Shown piece by piece: positions 1 through 13,584 of a DNA stretch of 64,000 nt. The notes under the pieces were generated by a model that was given only the letters and a program-made list of their open reading frames with translations, ran no database searches and had not been told where the DNA came from. This DNA comes from Amaranthus tricolor (Eukaryota > Streptophyta > Magnoliopsida > Caryophyllales > Amaranthaceae): positions 37,166,375-37,230,374 of the forward strand of contig NC_080048.1 of assembly GCF_026212465.1 (NCBI RefSeq), given 5' to 3'. Positions within the stretch are counted from its first letter, which is position 1; every line of letters begins with the position of its first letter. The translations under genes and the position numbers were made by a program.

Positions 1-2050
<2,050 letters not shown>

Positions 2051-3220
2051 TGTTGGAGAATAATGAAGGGTGAAGAGGGATGGGGTGCGATTAGAATTGG
2101 GGTATTCTCTAATTTAATTACTCCCTGCTGTTTATTTTACATGTGTCATTTACTTTTTGTTATTATTTATTAATTTCTTTTAATTTGTATTTTATTTTTA
2201 ATTTATAAATTAAAATATAATTAAATATTAATTTTTTATAATTTTTAATTAAGTATATTTAGAGATATAGGACATGTTACATCGGTAAATGTGAAAAAAA
2301 TAAATAGGATAAGTAAAATGAATAGGAGGAAATATTATGAAAATTACTATGAGTGTTTAGCACAAGGAAATAGGACATGCTAGACTTTAATATAAGACTT
2401 TTAATTAGACTTGGAAAAAAAGATATAAAAATAAAAATCTTAGCTAAAATACCACCCTTCTCCAAGACATTTTTTTTTTGGAACTTTCTCATTTTTCTAG
2501 TTTCATTCTCTACTCTCATTTCCTTTAAACTAACAAAAGACTTGAATTTTTTTTTTTTTTCTGGGAATTTCCTTCTTCAAATCCCACATGCCAAGCATTC
2601 CCTTCTCTAATCTATCTGTTCTCATTCCCTTTCTCACCATAAAATAAATTCATATAATTAGTTTATTTCTCTAATAATCATTTTATATCTATACTTATAA
2701 ATGATCCGCTTAAAATTATGAAAAGCAATCACTTTAAAATTGTAAGTGATCACTTAAGGGTTATAATTGATCACCTTAAAATTGTAAATGAATTCTTTAA
2801 GAATATCGTTAATCATTTAAAACCGTAAGTATACATTTGGCACATCAAACCCGGAGAAAATTTTAGTACATGCAAGCCTAACTTTAATTGCTTAATAGAA
2901 GAGTTGCAACAAACAACAAATAGGTATGTGAATTAAATGTATTTATGTAACACCCAAATTTTCTCATTACGGGAAGAAATTCGGGTGTTACAATTTATTT
3001 TTATTTCAATTATATAAATACATCAAGAAATTGATCATTGCAATTTATTTTTTTCAACTACATAAAGACATTAGGAAATTAATCATTGAAATTTAAAAAA
3101 GTACAAATAAGAAAATGAAAGAAAATAGGGCAAATATTACATCCATTTTTAAATGATTCATGAAAACTATATAAGTTGATGCTTATGTGTCTCTAAATCT
3201 ATGTTTCAATAGTATGCTCT
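2051..3220. other. Intergenic region between divergently oriented ends of two minus-strand genes
   Basis: No coding potential beyond chance ORFs was seen. It contains the presumed 5' UTR and promoter of the isopropylmalate dehydrogenase gene just right of 2050, with no clear TATA box. An AT-rich stretch near 2640-2870 has repeated 'cactttaaaattgtaa'-like segments that resemble the interior of the MITEs at 3.9 and 16.9 kb. A short hairpin lies at 2946-2992. Confidence 0.6.
2946..2992. repeat. Short inverted repeat beginning and ending TGTAACACCC / GGGTGTTACA
   Basis: The left arm TGTAACACCCAAATTT (2946-2961) pairs with the right arm AAATTCGGGTGTTACA (2977-2992) with a single mismatch, leaving a 15-base loop. 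These are the outermost bases seen on many plant LTRs and some DNA transposons. It may therefore be a fold-back remnant of a largely deleted element, or an imperfect hairpin of other origin. Confidence 0.6.
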
Positions 3221-5450
3221 TCACAAAGACTTGTTTGCTATAAGACAAAGTGGATTTTTCTTGTGCATAGTTATTCCAAGTTGCACATCGGTATCAATGT
3301 CTTCCTTATTTAAACCCATTGGTAATTTCCAATTAAAAAAGTGTAGCAAATTAGCAAGCACAAGTTCAAGGTTAACTACTCCAAAATTTATACCAGGGCA
3401 AATTCTTTTACCAGCCCCAAAAGGAATCATATCAAAATCTAGTCCTAAAAAATTTTGTGAACTTCCCAAAAATCTTTCTGGAATAAATAAATTTGGATCG
3501 GTCCAAGATTCAGGGTTTCTTCCAAGAGCCCATAAATTAATCGATATTGTTGTTTTGGGTAAAATATCATATCCATCGATGGTACTTCTTTTTATTGATT
3601 CTCGTGGAATTAGTAGCGGAAGTGGTGGATGCATTCGAAATGTTTCTTTCAACACCGCCTTAAAGTATTGAAGATTCACAAGTTCATCTTCTTCAATGTA
3701 ACTTTTGTTTTGACTTACACTCCTAATCTCTTTTTGGACTTTCTCCATTGCACTAGGGTTTCTCATTAGTTCTGTTATTACCCACACTATCATAGCTGCT
3801 GTTGTATCAGTTCCACCTATAAAAAGATCCTGTAACATAAATAGTTTTTTATTTATTAAGATATTTTATTTCTCTTAAAACAAAAAAATACTTAATAATG
3901 AACAACTCGTCTTGTATGAGACAATCTCACAATGAGACAGACCCATATAATTAGTCTATTTATCTAATTGCTCTTTAAAATTATAACTGATCACTTTAAT
4001 AGACTAAATATACATTTGTCAGCCCAGTAAAGATAGTTTCACCATGAGATCGTCTCATTTAAAAAATTTTGAATAATGAATGATTAAATTACCATTAAAG
4101 TTGCTTTGATGTGTTCCATAGTGAGCTCAAATGCAAAGGAACCCTCATTCTTAAGCCTAAGTAGAATATCAATGATATCCTCTTGATGAGATTTAGGCTT
4201 ATTAAGATGATCTTCAATGACTTTTTCATAAAACTCATCCATTTTCTTGAAAGTCTTCTCAAGTCTTGAATATTGTCCTGTTATCTTATCAACCCAACCA
4301 AGAGATGGGAAATGATCAGCAAAGAAGAACCCTGCAAATAAGGCTTGAGCCTCACTTAAAAGGCCATGAAAGTTGCTCCTTGTCCCATCCTCATTTTCAT
4401 ACCTATATATACATCCATTCATCATATTTTTAGTTCATATATATACATAAATATAGTTTGATAATCCATATTTTTTAGTAAAAAACTTAAAATTATTTCA
4501 TTTTACTTGTAATACTTTAAAATTTATTTTTATAGCGTATATAATATTTTACGAGGTTTTAAGTTTTAACTATCAGTTTAAGTTTTTTGTTGATTTGTCA
4601 CTTGACATGATATTAGAAGCCAGTGTGAGAATAAGTCACAGATTTGAATCTCATTCACTTTTTATTTCAAAGTACAATATTTAGCGTCATGTATATTGAG
4701 AGCATGATATGTCGTTGCAACATTTGATAGTGTATCACTTAACAACCTTACTATAAATATTAGGAGTTAAAAATATATATTGATATGCATGTTTAGAAAA
4801 ATATCACAAGTATAAATAAGCGAATTAAGAAACTAAAAAGCATAGGTATATTATATTACGCTATACAGTTATACGTACCTTTTGCCAAAAGCAACTCTGC
4901 TTATGTTAGAGTTTGTAAAGTTTGTAGCCAAATCACTCAAATTGACAATTTCAGAATTATAAGAGAGATCTGAAATCTTATGAATAATCCTTGATACTTC
5001 TTCTCGTCGAATCGAAGCAAAAGATTGAACTACTTTTGAATTCAAAAGATGAACAACAAACATTTTCTTCATTTCTATATAATTCTCATTATAAGGAGAA
5101 AAAAACACTCCTAAACCATTATAACTAAACATTCTTGCACTAACCGGTAAAAACCTGTTATAGTAGTTATTATCTTGTGCTAGCAAAAAACTTTTGGCAA
5201 TACGAGGAGATTGAATCATGACCATTGTTCGTTGCCCAAGTTGCAAACTCATGATCGGGCCATAAATTTTGGCTAGTTTCGAGAAGAAAACATGGGCAGG
5301 TTTCGAGGGATCAAATTGATGAAGATTTCCAATAAACGGAAGCTTTTTTGGTCCTGGTGGAAAACGATATTGTTTATTTTTTCTTTGTTTATTAGACAGA
5401 ATAAGAAAGAAAATAATAGAAAATATTGCAATTAAAATGATGAATAGCAT
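3221..5450 (-). CDS. Cytochrome P450, CYP71-clan (CYP71/CYP83-like), divergent C-helix
   Basis: This is a microsomal haem-thiolate monooxygenase of the plant A-type (CYP71 clan); the substrate cannot be told from sequence. Exons 4879-5450, 4093-4402 and 3221-3829 (572, 310, 609 nt) join in frame to give 496 residues, the normal family length. The order is: N-terminal hydrophobic anchor (residues 2-18), basic stretch and hinge FPPGPKKLPFIGN (about 30-42), IYGPIMSLQLG, exon 2 with the F/G region, I-helix GGTDTTA just inside exon 3 (about 300), K-helix ETFR, PERF-type IPERFLG, and haem loop FGAGKRICPG with the Cys ligand. The usual C-helix W-x3-R near residues 124-128 reads YIEMK, and the CSRP-like segment reads YNRF. 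The clan usually has one intron, near the I-helix. The intron after codon 190 is additional. A MITE sits in the second intron. The frame is open throughout, so it may be functional, but relaxed constraint is possible. Confidence 0.9.
3909..4060. mobile_element. MITE-like element in P450 intron 2
   Basis: The left end GTCTTGTATGAGACAATCTC and the right end, read in reverse as AAATGAGACGATCTCATGG, form imperfect terminal inverted repeats around about 110 bp of AT-rich DNA. The interior has 'aactgatcacttta' motifs. Related ends and interiors occur at 16898-17165 and 37160-37262. No transposase is present, so this is a non-autonomous DNA transposon by structure. The superfamily is not determined. 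Confidence 0.6.
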
Positions 5451-5520
5451 TGTGTAAGTCTTGACTTAACTAAATCAATCAATGGTAAAAATAATTTGTG
5501 AATGTTGCAAGAGAAATGTG

Positions 5521-5532
5521 TGTATATATATA
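5521..5532 (-). promoter_or_regulatory. Candidate TATA box of the P450 gene
   Basis: Read on the minus strand the segment is TATATATATACA, about 70-80 bases upstream of the P450 start codon at 5450. That spacing suits a TATA box with a leader of about 40-50 bases. This is inference from position and composition only. Confidence 0.5.
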
Positions 5533-7695
5533 GCCTAGGCAAATGCTTATGGACTTATGGGTTATGAACCATTCATTCAACTACATTGGGAACTTGATTT
5601 TTAACACTTGCATCAGCTTCTCTATGTTTTTTTGACTTGTATGAGTAAGTGTTTATGGGCGCTGACTTTTTATTATCTAATTACATGAAAAAACAATATT
5701 TAGCTTTGACTATGCTTGCATAAAGGTGAAGTCATGCTAAAGCAAGCAACAAATTTCCATATAAACATAAATTAAAAGGTATAAAAATTATGAATTTCAT
5801 TATATATATGAAGAAGAATATTATAATTTCACTATTATATATGAAGAAGAATAAGTTTGAGTGGATAAATCTATGCTATTGTGAACCAATGCAAGTTTAG
5901 AAATGATAATAAAGATTATTTGGTGGTGAATATTAAGACGTTTATTAAGATTTATAGTCTGATATATTTAATTTTTATGGTTAAGTTTTAGTATATATAC
6001 TTTAAAGATTTAAGAAGAAATAGTTGTAAAGTCATGTGAAGCAGAAATAGAAGCATTGGAATTAAGTATTTAACTTAGTGGTATGAACGGGAAATATTTT
6101 CCTCCTTTTTTAAAATAAGGGTTTTCATCTTTTGTTTTCTTTATCTTTTCCATATCAATATATTCTTTATCCTTCATCTCCTTTTAAATTGACCTTTACT
6201 TACCTTTATTTGAATAAATTGACATATATTTCCTCTTTAAATAATTGTCATAATACAAGCGTGCCCTTATTAGTAGTTGAAACATAATTTATAAAGTTTT
6301 ATGTTATTCCTCGTTGATGATAAAATCTCATTTGTTTTATTTTATTAAAATATTCGTAAAAATAATTTAAATGAAATTAAAATAAATGAAGTTTAGAAAT
6401 CTTGACTTCTATTTTCCTAGGTTTGTTTTGGCGACGTGCTCTTGGTCTCAGGTCTCATGGAATATTTTATTTATTCATTCATTTTTCCTGGCCGAGCAGA
6501 TTCCTAAGAACGTACTAATGCGTATTATTACTTCAACTATCAAACAAAAATTTATTTGAGAAAACTTAGTTGATCTGATATATAAATTATTTACTATTAA
6601 AAAATAAATAAAATACTTTATTTGTTCTGTGAAAATTGCCCCATTGGCTATTAGTGAAAAAATTATGAAAATTAAATAAAATGATATTTTATGAAATGAG
6701 AGTAACATGTGAATGAAATGAAAAGTAAGTTAAATGTGTGTATTATAACTAAAAAAGCATGTGGATCATTGTCACAAACTAAAAACAAAAAGTAAGCAAA
6801 TTTTGTTGTTGATAATTTAAAAATTACTATTTATTCATCTTTAATAATTTTTTTTCCATTAAATTTATCTCATTTTTATTTTTTAACATGAATCCGATCA
6901 TTTTTTTACCCTTTATATGGGATGGACGAGTATTTGTCAGGTCCTCTAATTTGGTCAATTTGAAAGACTTACCTCAATGTTGATGTAATTCTTGGAAATT
7001 GGTTGGGACCTCCAATTTGTAAAAGTATTCTACTCTTCGTCTCACTTACTTTTTGTTAATTATCATTTTAGTCTGTTTACCTCATTTTGTATTTTTTTTT
7101 ATAATGATTTAATATTTTCTTTTAATCTCATTTATATATTTTAACTTTCTTTTAATTTCATCTATATTATTTATTTTTTATTATTAATTATTATCAATAT
7201 CCACTTTTTTTTAAAATAACATTTTATTTCTCTTTGATCCAATACAAATAAAACGGAATAGTATTTGTTTAGTCAATGAACCATTGGAATTAATCCTCTC
7301 TCCCTAAATCATTGTTAGGGATTGAACCTTTTTTAGTTGACTTATTTAATCAGATGAAATATTTAACTTTTTGTTGATTTATATGTTATTAGATAAGTCG
7401 AATGTTTGAGGAGATGTTTGGTGAAAAACACTTATCAAACATGATTTTTGACTTAATGATTAACAAAAAGCTAAAAGTCAAAAGTCAATCAAAAAATCAT
7501 TTACCAAATACTTTTTTGTGTAGCACGCTAATAAGTCAAAATACCAAGAAATTGATGTTCAAATTAGGGGTGAAGTCATGATTTCAATTTTGAAAGCTAA
7601 ATAGCGGAAATATAACAATAAAAATAATGTCAAAGTCTTGATCTCAAATGATTGGAGTCGACTACATAAATTAATAGCCGATATACTTATAAAGA
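5533..7695. other. Intergenic, no gene seen
   Basis: AT-rich DNA upstream of the P450. There are no ORFs with coding character and no recognisable RNA gene. Near 7340-7510 lie motifs of the type 'aaaagtcaaaagtcaatc' and 'aaatcatttaccaaatac'. These recur at 17.2 and 38.2 kb and probably belong to an old MITE family. Around 7625-7670 the text 'aatgtcaaagtcttgatctca' resembles the 3' tail of an RTE LINE in reverse. Confidence 0.5.
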
Positions 7696-7992
7696 AGGAA
7701 AAATTACCATGAATATTATAACCTTTCATTAATTCCTTATAACAATACCAACTTTTGATTAACCATGAATAACAAACTTACGGGGATTTTATTCTAGAAT
7801 AATACCAATTTTTGTTTATTAGCTAAGTTATCAATTTTTTTGTCATATAATCTCCTGTAGTTTGATTTTTATCATGTTAGGGATATTCTAGTGGAACACC
7901 ATTCTAAATTGGTATTATTCACGGTTATTCAAAAATTAGTATTATTGTAGGAAAATAAGTAAAAAATTGTATTATTCCTGCTAATTTTTCCT
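7696..7992. mobile_element. MITE, family with AGGAAAAATTA termini (copy 1)
   Basis: The element begins AGGAAAAATTACCATGAATA and ends with the inverse of AGGAAAAATTAGCAGGAATA. The inverted similarity continues inward for roughly 80 bases on each side ('caataccaacttttgatta' pairs with its counterpart). It has no ORF. A second copy with the same ends and interior lies at 37444-37699, which shows a dispersed family. The long terminal inverted repeats and 256-297 bp sizes define a MITE. The superfamily is unknown, because I could not settle on a target-site duplication. Confidence 0.75.
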
Positions 7993-9699
7993 ACAAAAAA
8001 CTATAGTCAGATGATCAATATAAATATACAATTAAAAAAATTATTATCAAATGATGGATACACAAACAAAAATAATGACCGATACCAGCAAAATAGTTCT
8101 ACAAAAACAAGTTAAATGTCTATGGTTGCAAAGATGTCGACAAGTGTTGCATAAGAGTTTTGAAAAGTAAAAATTGTACTCCTACTAAATTAATTTTCAG
8201 AAAGGTATTACACGATAATAATTTGAACGACAAATTTCGAACTTTTTTTCCACTACTTAATTGTTGCATTTAGATGATTTTATGATATTTAATTAATCGT
8301 TATATCATATAAGAGTATTATAAATTAATATTAAAAATATAAGTGTGTACATTTGGACTGAGCCTCTTTAGGTTATTTAGGCGTCCCTCTTGTAATATTG
8401 TTGGATATATCATATAAGAGTATTATAAATTCAGTTTATGCAACAATTTGTATTGTTATTTTGATGTATTTTTTCTTGGTTAATGAGTTAACTGAGCAAA
8501 TTTATGATTAGTCTCATTGAGAAAATAATTAGTTGGTTAATTATCACTTAAAATTATTCCCCCAATAATCTATATTCAATTTCATTTCATTTAGAATCTT
8601 AATATGACGAAAACCTCTTTGATATTTCAGACACTCATTTCTAATTACTAATAACATCTTGAGATTTAGGTTTTCTCGCAGTTAAAGCATGTATCGTTTT
8701 TTACAAAATTCGAGAAAAAATATCAAATTATGTTCAATTCTCTTTGCCCCTTTTCTTACTTTTGCCTTTCCCCAACCTACTTTGTATCAAAATGAAATAA
8801 TAGTATAAAAAAAATATCATCTTCCTTGGTAAAAAAATGGAATTTAGAATTCAACAAAAATTAGTTTATGCCAATCTCTTTTATGCCATTTGTAACTACA
8901 TTCGCCGGCCATAGAGGAATACAAACTACAACATACATATCATTGTATTTTCATTATGGGGTGGGTCAAATATGTACAACTATCTTGAATGGCATAATAT
9001 TACTCTCTCTATCCGTTCTTCATTCGGGTCATCAAGATAATTTTAAGTCAAATATTTCAGATTGGTTCAAAATCAAGTCTTGTATCTACATTATATAATT
9101 TTAAATTTATATTAATGTCAGGTCAAGTTGGGTTCGGTTACAAGGTCGGGTGAATATCGAGTCATCGGGTCTGTTTTGAACACCTCACAATACCATTTAC
9201 TAGAAAGATAAAAGTCGATTATGATATGTTTGTGTGTCTTTTCGTTATGTGTCGCTGATCATCCTCTTTACATGCACATATCTATTTGGGGATAAATTAA
9301 GTGCGTGCATTTCCATATATTCTCACTTTAGAAGGGGCACGAGTATAATTAGTCTGCTACCTTTCTCTCTAAGCCTAACTTATACAGAATAATAAGTTAA
9401 TGACTATAACTATAATTATAACTATAAAAATAAATTATAAATAAAAATAAAAATATAGCAAATTCCATAAAAATATCAAAGTAGTAAAACCGTTGAACAG
9501 ATAGAGTATACATGTTTTATACTATGTTTGATTCGGATGATAAAAAGTCAAACTTATGAAAGCTACACGTCTAAATAAATGCCCCACTTAATACAAGTCA
9601 AAGTAACACTCATGCATGCCATGCTAATGCACTAAGGATTGGATCCTACTGTTATATTTATCACTTTAATTCCCAAAATCACATGTAAATCCATAAAAT
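7993..9699. other. Intergenic, no gene seen; one transposon end near 9110-9187
   Basis: AT-rich sequence without convincing ORFs. The segment ending at about 9187 reads, on the minus strand, GTGAGGTGTTCAAAACAGAC. That nearly matches the left end of the hAT-like element at 60273-60456, so a partial copy of that family is likely here. Confidence 0.45.
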
Positions 9700-10190
9700 A
9701 ATTAAACCATAGATCATAGAAACATACCTTGCGAATCCATAAGATTGTATGCGGAAGCCCTAATGGTATTACTTCTTTAGGGTTTGCTTGTTATAACTTC
9801 CACCACTATGTTTTTCTTTATGTGAAAAATCAAAATGATACTTTTCAAAAAATATCCCCTTTTAACACTATAATGATGGGTATATATAGTATTAAGAGTT
9901 CTTTAAGTCTAATGGGCCACAACCCCATTATAACTTAATGGGCTATATTTATAAACACGTGGTGGGGCCATAACCGCTTATAAAATACTTTAGCATAATA
10001 TCTCTAATTTGTCCCGATCACCAAAAATAAAGATATTATTATGGTATCTACACAATATTATTTTCACGACATTATTGCCTTTAAGCCTATTTAATCTTTA
10101 ATATACCACTATATTATTGGCTATACTAATGACGATCCACACATTATTATTTAACATGTGTGACCCATATTACAAAGACCTTACACCTAC
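9700..10190. repeat. LTR-like fragment
   Basis: The stretch contains 'gtatgcggaagccctaatgg', a TATA-like 'ggtatatatag' near 9880-9890, 'atgggccacaaccccat' and 'taatgggctatat'. This combination is typical of plant LTR ends or solo LTRs. Neither terminus nor an internal coding region was found, so this is a low-confidence assignment with approximate borders. Confidence 0.35.
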
Positions 10191-12534
10191 AATCAATCAT
10201 CGTCGATTAGTGGTGAAATTATAGTTGTTAGAAATTTAATTGTCTAATTAGTAATATAAATTAGTAATGTTCGATAAAAATAGGAATTATGGTAGTTGTT
10301 CAAATATGATTTGTTAAGAAAAGTGTGGTGAAAATATTATAATTATGAAACAATATAAGTTGTAATGTTCAGAAAACGAATAGTATGTACTATTAAAACA
10401 ATAAATAAAATCTTACAATAAACTTATTTTCTATATATATATCATTTTTTAAATCTTAAAATTTATTTTATCTATATTTTTCAACAAATTATAATCAAAC
10501 AATACTAATCTATACAACTAATTAAACGGCTAAATATCTAATAAATACAACTATCTAAAAGGTTGACGAATACCCCCATTGATACAATGCAACTACCTTT
10601 CGCATGACAAACTCTTAATGATTTACTTCTTTATTATCATAAATAAATAAATTAAATATTTTTTATTTCTTTGAATTTGCTATAAACTAACACAATCACT
10701 TGAATTTATATTAAATAATAAATTCAAAGCAACAGAGAAATTAATTCTCAATTAGTACACGAAAATAGATGTGAAATTTATTTCATAATAAACACTTCTA
10801 TTCAACATATAATAGTTGTATATGTTTGACATGCCCAATAATTGAATGTTGTTCGTTTATATTGAGCATTCCTTGATGGTTCGCTAAATATCTTATCTAG
10901 TTTTGCATATTTATTAATTAATTATTTTAATTTTAAATATTTTAAATCGTACTTAACTAATATAATAAGTTGATATTAATAAAAATTACATTAAAATAAA
11001 TTAAATAAAATTTTATTTGATTATATTTTAACTTTGAAAATAAATACAAACTAAAAATTTACAATAATTAATAGTACGAAAAATAAATCCGACATTTGAA
11101 AAAGTTAGTTTGTGTACTTTGTAGTTTGGCATAAATAACACCGTCAAGATATTAAAATATAGTCTAATATAGCAATTACGAATTCCATTTGTTTCGATCA
11201 CAAACATATAAAATGTTATTATTTCTATATTTGGGGATACGTAAAATTAATTAAATACTTGTAACTGATGTGACAATTTCATAATTTACATTTCCAACCA
11301 ATTGCAATTATTTTAGAATAGAGATAATATGTACGTCTCTGTATCGTGCAATCAGATAATTAATAATAATTTAGTAATAGCTATTAGCCTAAGAGTCAAT
11401 TAAACAAAATTAATGTATTTAATGTTACTGAGCATGATCATAGTTTTTTGAGCGGAATAATATAATAAATAATTTTTAAAGGACCAACATGAGCTATCTT
11501 TGTTGAATGTTTTGGATTTGGTCATGGTCTTGAGTCCCTCGTATCCTCCCTTACCTATATGTTGAATTTACTACTCCATATATAATTTCTACACTTAAGT
11601 GCTCCAAGACATAGTTTCTTTATGGTTGTATTAAGATTAGTTTCAAGTTTTTCTTTCCTTGAAATACATTAGTTTAAGATGATAAATGTGACCTACAATT
11701 TGAAAAATCACTCTAAATTTTTGTGTTATTATTTCATACTTAGAACTTTTTTATCAGCAAAATAATTTTATTTCATTAGTGCACCTTTAAGTTATGATTA
11801 TAAATTTATAATGTATAATCTAGTCATTGCTCATAAAGTTCTTGGTATCGTGACAAGACACGGCAATGTGGCTCATCCATATTTTAAAATAAAGGAGAAT
11901 ATTCAAATTATCAATAAAATGCGGATAATTGATGAATGAGGAATGAGGATGAATATTTTATTGACTGACTAGACAAATACTCTCTTTGTCCTACAAAATT
12001 TATTCTACTTTTATTAGTTTGTTCATTAAATTTGACTCATTTTTATTTTTTGTTATATTATACATTTTCTCTTTAATTTCTATGTAGATAATCTTAAGTT
12101 ACATCACATATTTCTCTCACTATCTCGTAATATTTATTTTTTATTTTTTTTCTTGATTTTTCATGCAAATGACCGCAAATTAGGGGGGACTCCATTTTCT
12201 TTTACTTATCAAAATTAGAGGACTAAAACAAGTCTTAATAAGAACATAAAAATGAGATAAGTCTTCCAATTTGCAGGCTTGAATCAACCTTTATTTAATC
12301 AAATAAAGTACTGCAATTAGGAAAATAAAGACAACTATTGGTAATAGGAAATGGACATTCTAAGGTGTGGATGGGGACTTTTTTTGGACCTTAATTTCAA
12401 AATTAGGTCTAGATGTTGACTTTAATATTAAAAATATAGAAAATGAGATCCTGATTCTAACTCATACGTTCATACCTTAAAAAATTTTTACATATGGATT
12501 TTGAGAGTTTTATATTGATTCTTGAGTAGAGGGA
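10191..12534. other. Intergenic, nothing recognised
   Basis: Very AT-rich DNA with only chance ORFs. At about 11985-12150 there is a 'ctctttgtcctacaaaatt' edge of the kind found on Stowaway-like MITEs, but no matching second end was found. Confidence 0.5.
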
Positions 12535-12722
12535 CTCTTTTGGCCGTGTAATTTTTTATGGGTATAAGTTGTCGTCGTCTTTTCCTTCTAAGATTATGTT
12601 CATAGTTTTTCTATGAGCGGGATACATTGTGGGTATGAGTTGCTGTCGTCCTTCCCTTCTCAGATCCTGTCCATAATTTTTCTATGAGCGGGATACATTG
12701 GGTAGGATGATGATGATGATGA
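12535..12722 (+). repeat. Tandem copies of an RTE-type LINE 3' end with (GAT)n tail
   Basis: Two units of about 85 bp follow one another, each running from 'gggtatragttg' to 'ctatgagcgggatacattg'. The second closes with a short GATGATGAT run. The same unit, better preserved, ends the LINE at 13035-13584. Plant RTE LINEs end in short simple repeats rather than poly-A, which fits this structure. Confidence 0.6.
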
Positions 12723-13034
12723 TTTTGAGAGTTTGAAATTTAGATTTTTAAATTTTTTATTATATTTTCTATTAGTTTTGAATTCAGATATGGATTTTTG
12801 AATTTTCTAAAATAAATTGCATAGGATCCGCAATAGGATCTTAACAATTTGAACTCTTGCCCTTCTTTATAGTTAATGATTTTTTTAATTAATAGTAAAT
12901 GTCACGACTTTAAATTATGTTGCAAATAAATCATTGATATAGGGATTCTAGTTTTCACTACCTTAAAATGTTTCTTCTACTTAATTAAAATATTTATTTT
13001 CTTTGCAGTAATATTTTGATGGATAGGATAAGAA

Positions 13035-13584
13035 AATAGGAGTTTAGGGAGAAGTTAAGGGTTGCACCTCTCTCCTAAACGCGGGAGAAAAGGTTAAGAT
13101 GATTTGGGCATGTATACAAAAAGACACATGACGCCCCACTAAGAAAGATCAAATGCATCATAGTGGAGGGCAAGAGAACTCGAGGAAAACCTAGAAGAAC
13201 GTGGGAGAAACAGATTAAAAGTGATATGCATGAACTTCACCTCTCCAAGAACCTGACCAGGGATAGGGGCAATTAGCGGCGTCATATCCACGTCTTAGAT
13301 TATTAAACTCGTCCCTTTTACCCATTGTTTGTTTTTGTTCATTGCCTTTAATTATCGCTTTTTACCTCCTTCATTACTTTTATCTTTATTTTTAGTTATT
13401 TGTACGTATTCTATTTATTTTATTAGTAAGTTGCAGGTTTCTCTCTTTTTGAAGACCTTTCTCGAGCCGAGAGACTCTTTGACCGCACTCTCCTCTATGG
13501 GTATGAGTTGCCGTTGTTCTTCCCTCCCCAGACCCTGAGCATTGTTTTCTATGAGCGGGATACACTGGGTATGATGATGACGAT
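13035..13584 (+). mobile_element. RTE-type LINE, 5'-truncated 3' end
   Basis: Translated on the plus strand, the segment from about 13050 to 13300 gives the C-terminus of a plant RTE reverse-transcriptase polyprotein. Diagnostic pieces are RLRWFGHVYKKTHDAPLRK, GKRTRGKPRRTWE and the closing RRHIHVLDY. At least one TAG interrupts it, so it is dead. The 3' UTR follows with 'gggtatgagttgccgttg', 'ctatgagcgggatacactgg' and a (TGATGA) tail. The bulk of the element (endonuclease, RT core) is missing, as expected from 5' truncation during target-primed reverse transcription. Confidence 0.8.

Noticed and set aside
12700..12722. Short GAT repeats considered as a CRISPR-like or minisatellite array
   Set aside because: They are the simple-repeat tail of an RTE LINE. 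No regularly spaced repeats with unique spacers exist anywhere in the window, as expected for plant nuclear DNA.
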